Positions 26,321 to 34,551 of a stretch of 64,000 nucleotides of DNA are shown here, one piece after another. How positions within the stretch are numbered: position 1 is the stretch's first letter; every line of letters starts with the position of its first letter. The position numbers and the translations under genes are program-made. Under the pieces are notes generated by a model, which did no database searches, had not been told where the DNA came from, and saw only the letters and a list, made by a program, of their open reading frames with translations. This DNA is from DATMGU01 sp035555315 (GTDB taxonomy: Bacteria; Pseudomonadota; Alphaproteobacteria; ATCC43930; CGMCC-115725), in assembly GCA_035555315.1 (NCBI GenBank), contig DATMGU010000126.1, forward strand, positions 203,705 to 267,704, written 5' to 3'.

Positions 26321-26944
26321 CTATTGGTCAAGGCGCCGGGCTACCAAGCGGACGACCTCCGCCAGGCCCTGATGCCGCTCGCCCTCGTCGAGCCGCACGG
26401 TGCCCTCCAACAGTTCAAGGATGTCGAGACCGGCGAAGTCGTCCGCAAGTCCCGCTGCGTCATATAAAAGATCCGCATCCCGCGGGCCGGTTCGCCCAAG
26501 ACCTCGTTTGTGAAACGCCTCGAGGATCACGATACCGCCCGGCTTCAATGCCCGACGGATCCGGCTATGGACCGTCCGCCGCTCGGCGCTGGGGATCTGC
26601 AGGAAGATCTCGGCGACGACATCGACCGCATCGACCGGCCAGTCCCAGGTCAGCACATCCGCGCAATGGGCGGTCAACGCGACATCCCGCTCGCGCGCCA
26701 GCCGCCGCGCTTTTTCGACGCCGACCGCCGAGAGATCGATCGAGGTCACCGCGAGCCCTTGCGATGCGAGCCAGACCCCATTGCGGCCCTCGCCATCGGC
26801 GACGGCCAGCGCCGTCATGCCCCGCCGCAGCAGCGGCGCCTGGGCACGCAGATAGGCGTTCGGCGCGGTACCGAACAAATAGTCATCGCCGGCGAACCAA
26901 GCGTCCCAGCGCGCCCTGATGGCCAGATCGGCCGGGGGCGCCAT
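26321..26944 (-). CDS. Class I SAM-dependent methyltransferase (TehB-like)
   Basis: 207 residues from ATG 26944; a GTG two codons earlier (26950) would overlap the Rieske stop. The protein starts with RWDAWFAGDDYLFGTAPNAYL, a pattern seen in TehB-like methyltransferases, then ALAVADGEGRNGVWLASQG (SAM-binding motif I, with Asp-Gly-Glu-Gly), SIDLSAVGVEKAR (motif II) and a post-motif region around PGGIVILEAFH. The acceptor is unknown; homologues include thiopurine- and tellurite-type methyltransferases. It lies just downstream of the Rieske oxygenase in the same operon. Confidence 0.82.
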   Translation of the reverse strand: MAPPADLAIRARWDAWFAGDDYLFGTAPNAYLRAQAPLLRRGMTALAVADGEGRNGVWLASQGLAVTSIDLSAVGVEKARRLARERDVALTAHCADVLTWDWPVDAVDVVAEIFLQIPSAERRTVHSRIRRALKPGGIVILEAFHKRGLGRTGPRDADLLYDAAGLADDFAGLDILELLEGTVRLDEGERHQGLAEVVRLVARRLDQ

Positions 26945-26946
26945 GG

Positions 26947-28122
26947 TCACGCCGCGCGCGCGGCCGCCAACATGTGTCCGACGACCATCTTTTGGAATTG
27001 ATGGGTGGTATCCTCCATCACCGGCGAGAACACGCAGCCCGCCATCGCCGGCGAGGCACAGCCCTCATGCAGGCGCTGGACGATGTCGATATCCTCGCCA
27101 TTCACCAGATCGACCAGATCGACCATCTGCTTGCGCGCGGGCGCGAGTTCCGGGGTCATCGCCTCGTCGCCGATGAAGAAGAACTCGAACCGCTCGATCG
27201 TCCGGTCGACGCCGACCGGCTGCAGAATGAACGCGTAGAAATGGTTGTAGTGGCAGCCGAGCATGACGTTCGGGAACAGCTCGACATACTCGGCTTTCTT
27301 CAGTTGCTCCGCCGTGAGGCCGGGAAATGTCGGCAATTGATGGTCGGGCGTCACCGGCGGCGGATCGAAATTGCGGCTGCCGACGCCGACGAACCGGTCG
27401 GAATCGACGATGTGCAGGGTGTGCTTGACCGAGGAGACGCTGTTCAGCAGCGGATGCACGAAGGGCAGGTGATAGCGCTCGACGAAATTCTCGATCACCA
27501 GCTTCCAATTGGCCTTGAGCTCGAAGCGCAACGAGCCGCCATGGCGCAGGCGCGAGAAATCATAGGCGCTCCAGCGGCGGAGCAGCGGCGTCAGATCCTC
27601 CATGAGAGAGGGCGCCGCCGCGTCCAGGTTGATGAAGATCAGCCGATGCCACAGCTCGCAACGGATCGGCAGCAGGCCCCGGTCGGCCGCGTCGAAGCCG
27701 TCATGGGTATGCGCATCCGGGCCGCAGTAATTCGGCGTCTTCAACAGCTTGCCGTCGAGCGTGTAGCTCCAGGCATGATACGGGCAGACCACAAGGTTGC
27801 GCCGCGTCGGCTCGCTGACCAGTTTCACGCCGCGATGCCGGCAGATGTTGTGGAAAGCGCGAATCGTGCCATCCGCCGCGCGCGCCAGCAGGATCGGTAT
27901 GCCGGCGATGTCGATCGGGACGAGATCGCCGGGATTGGGCAGATCGTCGACGATACCGGCGCAGACCCAACTGCGTCCAAAGGTAAGCTCCCGCTCGACC
28001 CCGAAAAAAGCCGGATCGGTGTAGAGCGACCCCGGCAGTCCTACCGCCTCGCCGGTCGGCCGGAACAGCCGCGCCTCGACATCCTCGGTCACATAACGCC
28101 GCACGGTCTCAATCGCGGTCAT
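26947..28122 (-). CDS. Rieske non-heme iron oxygenase alpha subunit (betaine/stachydrine demethylase type)
   Basis: 391 residues from ATG 28122, which has AGAGGG upstream. The Rieske 2Fe-2S ligands are C94-R-H96 and C113-P-Y-H116. The mononuclear iron site is in ENFVERYHLPFVHP (H218, H223), and a distal acid is likely in NGEDIDIV. The layout matches the GbcA / stachydrine demethylase / carnitine monooxygenase group, which removes a methyl group from quaternary ammonium compounds as formaldehyde. It is transcribed after the FAD/GcvT dehydrogenase. No ferredoxin reductase partner gene is in the window, so electrons must come from a distant one. Confidence 0.88.
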   Translation of the reverse strand: MTAIETVRRYVTEDVEARLFRPTGEAVGLPGSLYTDPAFFGVERELTFGRSWVCAGIVDDLPNPGDLVPIDIAGIPILLARAADGTIRAFHNICRHRGVKLVSEPTRRNLVVCPYHAWSYTLDGKLLKTPNYCGPDAHTHDGFDAADRGLLPIRCELWHRLIFINLDAAAPSLMEDLTPLLRRWSAYDFSRLRHGGSLRFELKANWKLVIENFVERYHLPFVHPLLNSVSSVKHTLHIVDSDRFVGVGSRNFDPPPVTPDHQLPTFPGLTAEQLKKAEYVELFPNVMLGCHYNHFYAFILQPVGVDRTIERFEFFFIGDEAMTPELAPARKQMVDLVDLVNGEDIDIVQRLHEGCASPAMAGCVFSPVMEDTTHQFQKMVVGHMLAAARAA

Positions 28123-28163
28123 GATTTTGCCCTCTGCTTGCCCGTCCCGATTGGGCGAATTTT

Positions 28164-30638
28164 TCAGATCTTGATGCGCTGTCCGGCCGGATCGAACAAC
28201 GGATCGGCCCCGACCGTCGCCGGATGGCGCACGCCGAAATACTCGATCTCGACAGTCTGCCCGGCCTCGGCCGCGTCGATCGGCAGATAGGCATACGCGA
28301 TCTGCCGGCCGACCGAATAACCGAAATTGGTGCTGGTGACATAGCTCACCGGCAGGCCGCCGATCAGCACGGGCTCCTTGCCCAGCACCACGGCACCGGG
28401 CTCGTCCAGCGTCAGGCAGCATAGCCGGCGGCGGATACCCGCCTCGCGCTGTCGCAGCAAGGCGGCGCGGCCGAGGAAATCCGGCTTGGCGAAGCGCACC
28501 GCCCAAGCGAGCCCCGCCTCCAGCGGCGTGTAATCGGTGTGGATATCGGCCCCCCACAAGCGATAGCCCTTTTCGATGCGCAGGCTGTCGAGGGCGCCGC
28601 CGCCGCAGACGGTCAGGTCATGGGATGCCCCGGCCTCCCGCAACCTGTCCCAGGCAGCCGCCCCGAACTCCGCCGGCACATAGATTTCCCAACCGAGTTC
28701 GCCGGCATAGGAGATGCGCAGCGCCAGGGCGGGGATGGCGCCGAGGGTGATCGGCTTCGCCGTGTAATAGGGCATCGCCGCGTGCGAGACGTCGTCCTCG
28801 GTGACCTGCTGCAGGATCGCGCGGGCCTGGGGGCCCCAGAGGCCCAAGCCGCAATATTGGCGCGTGACATCCGATATGCGCAGGACCGCGTCGTCATGGC
28901 CGGCGAGCCGTGCCCGCAGCCGCAACCAGGCGATATCGCTCATCCCGGTCGAGGCCCCGGTCAGCACCAGGAACCGGTCGGGGGCCACGCGGGTCAGGGT
29001 GAGGTCGCATTTGATGCCGCCGCGTTCGGTCAGCATCGCGCTGTAGACGACCTTGCCGACCGGCTTGTCCACGTCGTTCGCGCAGAGATGCTGCAGGAAG
29101 CCCAGCGCCGCCGGGCCGGCGACCTCGATCTTGGTAAAGGCGCTGAGGTCGAACAGGCCGGCGGCCGCACGAGTCGCCAGATGCTCCGCCCCGATGATCG
29201 GCGACCATTCGACGGCCGCCCAGCCGGTGCGCGCCGTTACCGGAAAGCGGTCGAGCAGGGCCGCGTTGGCGCCATACCATTGCGGCCGCTCCCATCCCGC
29301 ACTTTCATGAAAATGCGCATCCAGCGACCGCTGTCTGGGGTTGACCGGCGTCACGCGCAGGTCGCGCGGATCGGTGATCTGATAGGCCGGATGGATGATG
29401 TCGTAGATTTCCCGATACTGCTGAGCACCGCGCCGGAGAACGAAATCCCGGGTCGTCTGATGCGGGTGGAAGCGGTTGATATCCGCTTCGCGCAGATCAG
29501 CACCCGGATCGCCTTCCGCCATCCAATGGGCGACCGCGCGGCCGACACCGCCGGCATGGGTAATCCACACGCCCTCGGCCACCCAGAAGCCCGGCAGGTC
29601 CTGATATTCGCCGATCAGCGGCATGCCGTCCGGCGGGAACGAGAAAATGCCGTTGAAGGAATCCGCGAGACCCTTGCCCTCGATGCAGGGAAACAGGTTG
29701 ATCGACGCGCGGTGGCATTCCTCGAAATGCTCGGGCGTGAACGCCATCAGCGACGGCATGCGCGAGGCGCGGCCCGGTGCCAGCAACGCCTCGGCATCGA
29801 CCGGCAGCGGGGCGTGCCGGTAATTGCCGATGCCCCAGCTATCGCCGTGCTGGCGGAAATACAAGGAGTGATCCTGCGCGCGCAGCAACGGGATCGAGAC
29901 CTCGACCTCCGCGCCATGGGCCAGTTCGACCAACTCGGCGACCGGCTCGGTCTTGACGTATTGATGCTGCAGCGGTTGCAGCGAGATCGGCACGCCGGCC
30001 AGGCGGCCGATCTTGGGACCCCAGATGCCGGCGCAGCACAGCACCGTTTCGACCGCGATGCGGCCCTCGCCCGTCAGCACGGCCGAGACCCGGCCGCCGG
30101 TCTTCTCGAAGCCCAGGATTTCGACATCGCCTTGGAAGCGGACGCCCTTTTCGATCGCCCGGCGCGCCATCGCCTCGGCCGCGAGGACCGGTCGCGCCAC
30201 GCCATCGGTCGGCACGAACAAGCCGCCCAGCACTTTTCGCTGGTCGAGGATCGGAATCCGGTCGCGGCATTCGGCCGGGCTGAGGATCACCCCGTCGATG
30301 CCCCAGCTCTGCTGCAAGCCGCGGCGACGCTTCAACTCCTCGAGCCGCGCCGCGGTTTCGGCGAGTTCGATGCCGCCGACCTGGGTGATCCCGGCCAAGC
30401 CATCGATCCGCAAACCGGCGTAAAGCTCCACCGTGTAGCGCGCGAAATCGCTCAGCATCCGCGATGGGCTGGTCTGGAACACGCCGCCCGGCGCATGGCT
30501 GGTCGATCCGCCGGTGCGATAGAGCGGCCCCTGATCGATCACCAGGATGTCGGTCCAGCCCAATTCGGCCAGATGATAGGCAGCGCTGCATCCAGCGATC
30601 CCGGATCCGATGATGACGAGGCGAACGGCTTCCTGCAT
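28164..30638 (-). CDS. FAD/GcvT dehydrogenase (dimethylglycine/sarcosine dehydrogenase type)
   Basis: 824 residues, the full length of two-domain demethylating dehydrogenases. Residues ~5-370 are a DAO-type FAD domain (VIIGSGIAGCSAAYHLAELG, and STSHAPGG with a His of the kind that carries covalent FAD). FAO_M follows (~370-425), then GCV_T (~430-710: FDLSAFTKIEVAGPAAL and GYRLWGADIHTDYTPLEAGL) and GCV_T_C to the end (GYSVGRQIAYAYLP). These enzymes oxidise N-methyl amines and pass the one-carbon unit to tetrahydrofolate. With the Rieske oxygenase 41 bases downstream it should continue demethylation of a betaine-like compound. Confidence 0.92.
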   Translation of the reverse strand: MQEAVRLVIIGSGIAGCSAAYHLAELGWTDILVIDQGPLYRTGGSTSHAPGGVFQTSPSRMLSDFARYTVELYAGLRIDGLAGITQVGGIELAETAARLEELKRRRGLQQSWGIDGVILSPAECRDRIPILDQRKVLGGLFVPTDGVARPVLAAEAMARRAIEKGVRFQGDVEILGFEKTGGRVSAVLTGEGRIAVETVLCCAGIWGPKIGRLAGVPISLQPLQHQYVKTEPVAELVELAHGAEVEVSIPLLRAQDHSLYFRQHGDSWGIGNYRHAPLPVDAEALLAPGRASRMPSLMAFTPEHFEECHRASINLFPCIEGKGLADSFNGIFSFPPDGMPLIGEYQDLPGFWVAEGVWITHAGGVGRAVAHWMAEGDPGADLREADINRFHPHQTTRDFVLRRGAQQYREIYDIIHPAYQITDPRDLRVTPVNPRQRSLDAHFHESAGWERPQWYGANAALLDRFPVTARTGWAAVEWSPIIGAEHLATRAAAGLFDLSAFTKIEVAGPAALGFLQHLCANDVDKPVGKVVYSAMLTERGGIKCDLTLTRVAPDRFLVLTGASTGMSDIAWLRLRARLAGHDDAVLRISDVTRQYCGLGLWGPQARAILQQVTEDDVSHAAMPYYTAKPITLGAIPALALRISYAGELGWEIYVPAEFGAAAWDRLREAGASHDLTVCGGGALDSLRIEKGYRLWGADIHTDYTPLEAGLAWAVRFAKPDFLGRAALLRQREAGIRRRLCCLTLDEPGAVVLGKEPVLIGGLPVSYVTSTNFGYSVGRQIAYAYLPIDAAEAGQTVEIEYFGVRHPATVGADPLFDPAGQRIKI

Positions 30639-30715
30639 GCCTATCTCCGGCGCGTGACGATGGTGAATTCCCGACGGAACTAATGGACCAGTCGCGGTGG
30701 AAAAAGCCAGGAAAA

Positions 30716-31123
30716 CTACCCTGCGGCGCCGTTGGATTTGAACGCGACCAGATCCACCTCGACCAGAGCGTCCCGGGCGAGGCCGGTGACCCCGACGCAG
30801 GTCCGCGCCGGCCGGCGATCGACCGGAAAATAACTCTGGTAGATTTGATTCATCGCCGCGAAATCGCGCTTGAACTCGATCAGGTAAACGCGCGCCTGAA
30901 CGACATCGGCCAGAGCGTAACCGGCGCCGGCCAGCACCAGGGCGAGATTGTCCATCACCCGCCGGGTCTGCGCCTCGATGCCGGTCGGTAGCGGCGCCGA
31001 ATCGTCATGCGGATCGGTCGGCATCTGACCGGTGACGAACAGCCAGTCGCCGACCTGCACCGCGTGGCTGAAGGGTGCCACCGGTGTCGGCGCACCGGGG
31101 ATCATGTGAAACATCGGCTGCAT
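30716..31123 (-). CDS. RidA family protein
   Basis: 135 residues. The YjgF/YER057c/UK114 fold is indicated by SHAVQVGDWLFVTGQMP, the VVQARVYL strand, and RPARTCVGVTGLARDALVEVD, which includes the Arg that binds carboxylates in deaminating members. RidA hydrolyses reactive imine/enamine intermediates; here it sits next to amine-oxidising genes, which fits that role. A CAGGGG site precedes ATG 31123. It begins three bases after the greB stop and probably shares its transcript. Confidence 0.88.
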   Translation of the reverse strand: MQPMFHMIPGAPTPVAPFSHAVQVGDWLFVTGQMPTDPHDDSAPLPTGIEAQTRRVMDNLALVLAGAGYALADVVQARVYLIEFKRDFAAMNQIYQSYFPVDRRPARTCVGVTGLARDALVEVDLVAFKSNGAAG

Positions 31124-31126
31124 CGA

Positions 31127-31702
31127 TTACCCCTGCTGCGTCGACGGCGGGTCGTTATACACGATCGCCAGGACTTCGATCCGCTCCGGTCCGGCGGGCG
31201 TGCGCAATTCGACCGTGTCGCCTTCCCGCGCCTTCAGCAGCGAGCGGGCGATCGGCGATACCCAGCTGACTTGGCCATGGTCGAAATCCGCCTCATCGGC
31301 ACCGACGATGGTGATCGTATTCTCCACCCCGCGCGACGTGGCATAGGTGACCGTGGCACCGAAGAACACCTGCTCGCGGTTCTTCTGCTGTGCCGGGTCG
31401 ACCACCTCGGCGATCTCCAGCCGCTTGGTCAGGAAGCGGATCCGCCGGTCGATCTCGCGCAGCCGCCGCTTGCCGTAGATATAATCGCCATTCTCCGACC
31501 GGTCGCCATTGCCGGCGGCCCATGAGACGATCTCGACCACCTTCGGTCGCTCGACCCGGCTCAACTGCCGCAATTCGTCCTGTAGCCGTTGGAATCCCCG
31601 CGGCGTCATATAGTTCTTGAGGCCGGCCGGCAGAGTCTTCGGCTCCTCCGGCAACGTGTCATCGTCGTCGGTATCGGATTCTTTGGTAAACGCTTTGCTC
31701 AT
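31127..31702 (-). CDS. greB: Transcription elongation factor GreB
   Basis: 191 residues from ATG 31702 (MSKAFTKESD, the family-typical start); an ATG four codons earlier is possible but has no ribosome-binding site. The N-terminal coiled coil includes LKNYMTPRGFQRLQDELRQL and WAAGNGDRSENGDYIYGKRR, which holds the acidic tip residues that GreA/GreB insert into RNA polymerase to stimulate cleavage of backtracked RNA. The C-terminal FKBP-like domain has FFGATVTY and SWVSPIARSLL. GreB rather than GreA is indicated by the YIYGKRRLREID pattern. Confidence 0.92.
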   Translation of the reverse strand: MSKAFTKESDTDDDDTLPEEPKTLPAGLKNYMTPRGFQRLQDELRQLSRVERPKVVEIVSWAAGNGDRSENGDYIYGKRRLREIDRRIRFLTKRLEIAEVVDPAQQKNREQVFFGATVTYATSRGVENTITIVGADEADFDHGQVSWVSPIARSLLKAREGDTVELRTPAGPERIEVLAIVYNDPPSTQQG

Positions 31703-31813
31703 GCTCCCGCCCATCGGGGAATGCTAAACCTTGAGCATGCCACGACCCGGAACCGCGCACCCAGCGAAATACCGCCGATCGGACGCCGTGACGCAACAGG
31801 ACAGGAAACAGCC

Positions 31814-33061
31814 ATGCCGGATGCCCCGATAGAGGATGTCGACAGCGCCGCCGCCAGCAGGATAATCGATGACATCCTGCTGGCGGCGATCTCCGGCGGC
31901 GATCTCGGCGCCATTGTAGGGACCGTCTGTCGAGCCCTGGTCGCCGCCGGCATACCGCTGCGACGGGCCACCCTCGGCATGCCGGCGATCGATCCGACAG
32001 TGCGCGGATTGAATTGGATCTGGTGGCGCCAGGGCGACGAGACCAGCGAAACCGCCGCTACGATCGCCGACGCCATCCTGGATCAGCTTCCACACGGCGC
32101 GGCGACTGAGGCCACCCTACGGGCGGGCCCGATTCCGTTCATGCTGAACGCAGGTCACACCATCCAGCGCTGGCGTCTGGATACCCCCGACGAGATCCCG
32201 TTTCCGTTGTTCGAACGCTTACAGAGGCGCGGCATCACAGAAGTCGCCATACGCCTGGTTCCCTTCAAAAGTGGTGCAAGCGCCCTGATCGGCGTCGCCT
32301 TCTCGATCGCGACCGACCGTCCGGGGGGTTTTTCGGAGCCTGCCATGGCTCTCGTCGACCGGGTGGTCGCCGCCCTCGCCTTGGCAGCCTATCGAATCGC
32401 CCTCGATCGGATCACCGTCAGTGCGTTTGGGGCCTATCTAGGCGACGCCACCGGCCGCCGGGTGCTGGCCGGTGAGATCCGTCGGGGCGAAGGCCATACC
32501 ATCCGCGCGGCGGTGTTGCTGGCGGATCTCAGCGGTTTCACCGCACTGACCGAACACGCGGCCCCCATGGACGTGGTTGCCTTGCTGAACGAGCATTTCG
32601 AGGCGATGGGCGAACCGATCCTGGAGCGCGGCGGCGAAATCCTGAAATATCTAGGCGATGGTCTGCTTGCCGTGTTTCCCGTGGCCGATGAAGCGAGTTT
32701 CGACGCGGAGATCGCCGCCTGTCTCAAGACGCTGGCCGCGGCGAGCGACGCACGGGCGCGAACCGCTCTTCTGAACGACCAGCGCGCCGAGGCCGGCCTG
32801 CCGACCCTGGAGCTCGACCTGGCGCTGCATTTCGGCGAAGTCGTCTATGGCAATATCGGCACGACGCGGCGGCTGGACTTCACGGTGATCGGCCGGGCCG
32901 TCAACGAAGCCAGCCGGATGGAGAAGCTCTGCGACGATCTTGGCCGGCATCTCGTGCTCTCGGCGGAGTTCGCCCGGCGGTGCGCCGGGCGGAATTTGGT
33001 CGGGCTGGGCCGCCACATGCTGCGCGGGGTCGGCGAGCGCGATCTGTTCGCGCCGGAGTGA
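31814..33061 (+). CDS. Class III adenylate/guanylate cyclase
   Basis: 415 residues from ATG 31814 (MPDAPIED, with AGGAAA upstream). The N-terminal half (~1-220) has no recognised domain beyond a possible GAF-like fold. The catalytic domain (~230-410) shows VLLADLSGFTALTE (first metal Asp), GEILKYLGDGLLAVFP (second Asp), HFGEVVYGNIGTTRRLDFTVIG in segments, and VNEASRMEKLC. The Asp before FTVIG supports ATP as substrate. No membrane helix is seen. It is divergent from greB and could supply cAMP to the stand-alone cNMP-binding protein at 11648. Confidence 0.9.
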   Translation: MPDAPIEDVDSAAASRIIDDILLAAISGGDLGAIVGTVCRALVAAGIPLRRATLGMPAIDPTVRGLNWIWWRQGDETSETAATIADAILDQLPHGAATEATLRAGPIPFMLNAGHTIQRWRLDTPDEIPFPLFERLQRRGITEVAIRLVPFKSGASALIGVAFSIATDRPGGFSEPAMALVDRVVAALALAAYRIALDRITVSAFGAYLGDATGRRVLAGEIRRGEGHTIRAAVLLADLSGFTALTEHAAPMDVVALLNEHFEAMGEPILERGGEILKYLGDGLLAVFPVADEASFDAEIAACLKTLAAASDARARTALLNDQRAEAGLPTLELDLALHFGEVVYGNIGTTRRLDFTVIGRAVNEASRMEKLCDDLGRHLVLSAEFARRCAGRNLVGLGRHMLRGVGERDLFAPE

Positions 33062-33157
33062 CCCCGCCCTAGGCCCGTTCCGCAACGCCATAAGATCGCA
33101 CCAAACCCTTGTTAACCATTGCGGCATAGACTATGGGGTCGGGAGGAGCGTTGTACG

Positions 33158-33727
33158 GTGACGACACTTTTCGCGAACGAACCTATGATGGCTGAACTCT
33201 TCGCCTACTGGGATGCCAAGCGCGGCGACCGGGTGATGCCGGATCGGCGCGACATCGACCCGGTCGAGATCAATCCGGCCATCCTGCCCCATCTCCTCCT
33301 GTGCGAGTTTCACGATGAGGGACAGAGGGTCCGTTTCCGCCTGATCGGCACGAAGGTGGTCGAGCGGACCGGCACCGATTACACCGGCAAATTTCTCGAA
33401 GAAATGATGAGCGGCGGCCATCTCGCCTATGTGAGCTCGATTTACCGGGACGTCTGGCTGCACAAGGCACCGGTATATTCGGAAAGCACCGGCATCGTCG
33501 GGGTCGGCAACCACGTGATCACCCGACGGATCTTCCTGCCGATCGCCAAGGGTCCCATCGCCCCCGCGATGTCACTGGCCGTTCAGACCTTCAGCATGCC
33601 GGAGGGCGCCGATACCTTCTCCCGCACCAAGGTGGTCCTGAACGACGGCGCCATCGAGGAGTTGCGCCGGGCACGCCTCGTCGCCGGCGAAGTCCAAACC
33701 TACAGTACCGGGCGGGACTGGAAATAG
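33158..33727 (+). CDS. PAS domain protein (PAS_5 family)
   Basis: 189 residues from GTG 33158, chosen because GGGAGGAG ends 9 bases before it; an upstream TTG is in frame. The sequence has the PAS_5 pattern: YWDAKRGDRVMPDRRDIDP, then ILPHLLLCEFHDEGQRVRFRLIGTKV in parts, and DYTGKFLEEM. No output domain follows, so it is a lone sensor domain, a form common in alphaproteobacteria. It starts about 97 bases after the cyclase stop. Its ligand and partner are unknown. Confidence 0.82.
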   Translation: MTTLFANEPMMAELFAYWDAKRGDRVMPDRRDIDPVEINPAILPHLLLCEFHDEGQRVRFRLIGTKVVERTGTDYTGKFLEEMMSGGHLAYVSSIYRDVWLHKAPVYSESTGIVGVGNHVITRRIFLPIAKGPIAPAMSLAVQTFSMPEGADTFSRTKVVLNDGAIEELRRARLVAGEVQTYSTGRDWK

Positions 33728-33793
33728 GCGGCGGACCATAACCCGCGGACGGCCCGGCAGGCTGAAAGGCCTTTTCGCGCCGAGTGGAGTATG

Positions 33794-33806
33794 CTTGTCT
33801 ATACAG
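33794..33806. promoter_or_regulatory. HutC-type operator in front of hutC
   Basis: CTTGTCTATACAG ends two bases before the hutC start. Its reverse complement CTGTATAGACAAG matches CAGTATATACAAG upstream of hutU at 11 of 13 positions, and both resemble the CTTGTATATACAAG-like sites known for HutC regulators. The position suits autoregulation. Confidence 0.75.
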
Positions 33807-33807
33807 C

Positions 33808-34551
33808 ATGAGTGCGACACCGCGTTACCGCCAGATCAAGGACACCATCCTCGACCGTATCGGTCGCGGGAAATTGGCGCCGGGCGATCGGATCTCGTCG
33901 GAAAACGAGATCGTCACGGAATTCAGCGTCAGCCGCATGACGGCGAATCGGGCCTTGCGCGAATTGATGTTCGCCGGTGTGCTGACCCGCGTGCCCGGCG
34001 TCGGCACCTTCGTCGCCGCCCCCCGCATCCAGGCGGATTTGCTGCACATCCGCAACATCGCCGACGAGGTCCGCGATCGTCAGCAGGCCTATAGCGCCAA
34101 GATCGTCACGGTGGCGGCGATCGAGGCGACCGGCATGGTCACCCAGGCGCTGGGCCTGCCATCCGGCAGCACCGTCCTGCATACCGTCATCGTGCATCAC
34201 GAGAACGGCCAGCCCATCCAGCTCGAGGACCGCTATGTCAACCCGGCGGTCGCCCCGGATTACCTGTCCGTCGATTTCGAGACGATCACCCCCAATGCCT
34301 ATCTGACCGAGCTGGCGCCGATCACCGATTTCGAGCATGTCGTCGAAGCGATCCTGCCGGATGCGCGGACCCGCGATCTGCTCGGGGTCGGCAAGGGAGT
34401 GCCCTGCCTGCGGCTGTTCCGGCGCACTTGGTCGTCGGGGGTGGCTGTGACCTGCGCGTGGCTCACCCATCCCGGTCACCGCTATCGGCTGGAAGCACGT
34501 TCCGGCCATCCGGCCCCGCCCCATCCCGTCGTCACGGGCGAGTCGTCGTGA
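33808..34551 (+). CDS. hutC: GntR family transcriptional regulator, HutC type
   Basis: 247 residues from ATG 33808; an in-frame GTG at 33784 would read through the operator and is rejected. The N-terminal winged helix is typical GntR (PRYRQIKDTILDRIGRGKLAPGDRISSENEIV in parts, then VSRMTANRALREL). The C-terminal UTRA/chorismate-lyase fold has QLEDRYVNP, the HutC pattern for urocanate recognition, and ends with a short polar tail. HutC represses histidine-use genes and is released by urocanate. Its stop overlaps the GTG start of the ammonia-lyase homologue (GTGA at 34548), so regulator and enzyme are co-translated. Confidence 0.9.
   Translation: MSATPRYRQIKDTILDRIGRGKLAPGDRISSENEIVTEFSVSRMTANRALRELMFAGVLTRVPGVGTFVAAPRIQADLLHIRNIADEVRDRQQAYSAKIVTVAAIEATGMVTQALGLPSGSTVLHTVIVHHENGQPIQLEDRYVNPAVAPDYLSVDFETITPNAYLTELAPITDFEHVVEAILPDARTRDLLGVGKGVPCLRLFRRTWSSGVAVTCAWLTHPGHRYRLEARSGHPAPPHPVVTGESS

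Noticed and set aside
28539..30683. Open frame of over 700 codons on the plus strand opposite the FAD/GcvT dehydrogenase
   Set aside because: It is antisense to a complete, recognisable enzyme, shows low-complexity Arg/Gln/Asp-rich sequence and no family motif. Such frames are expected in GC-rich genes.
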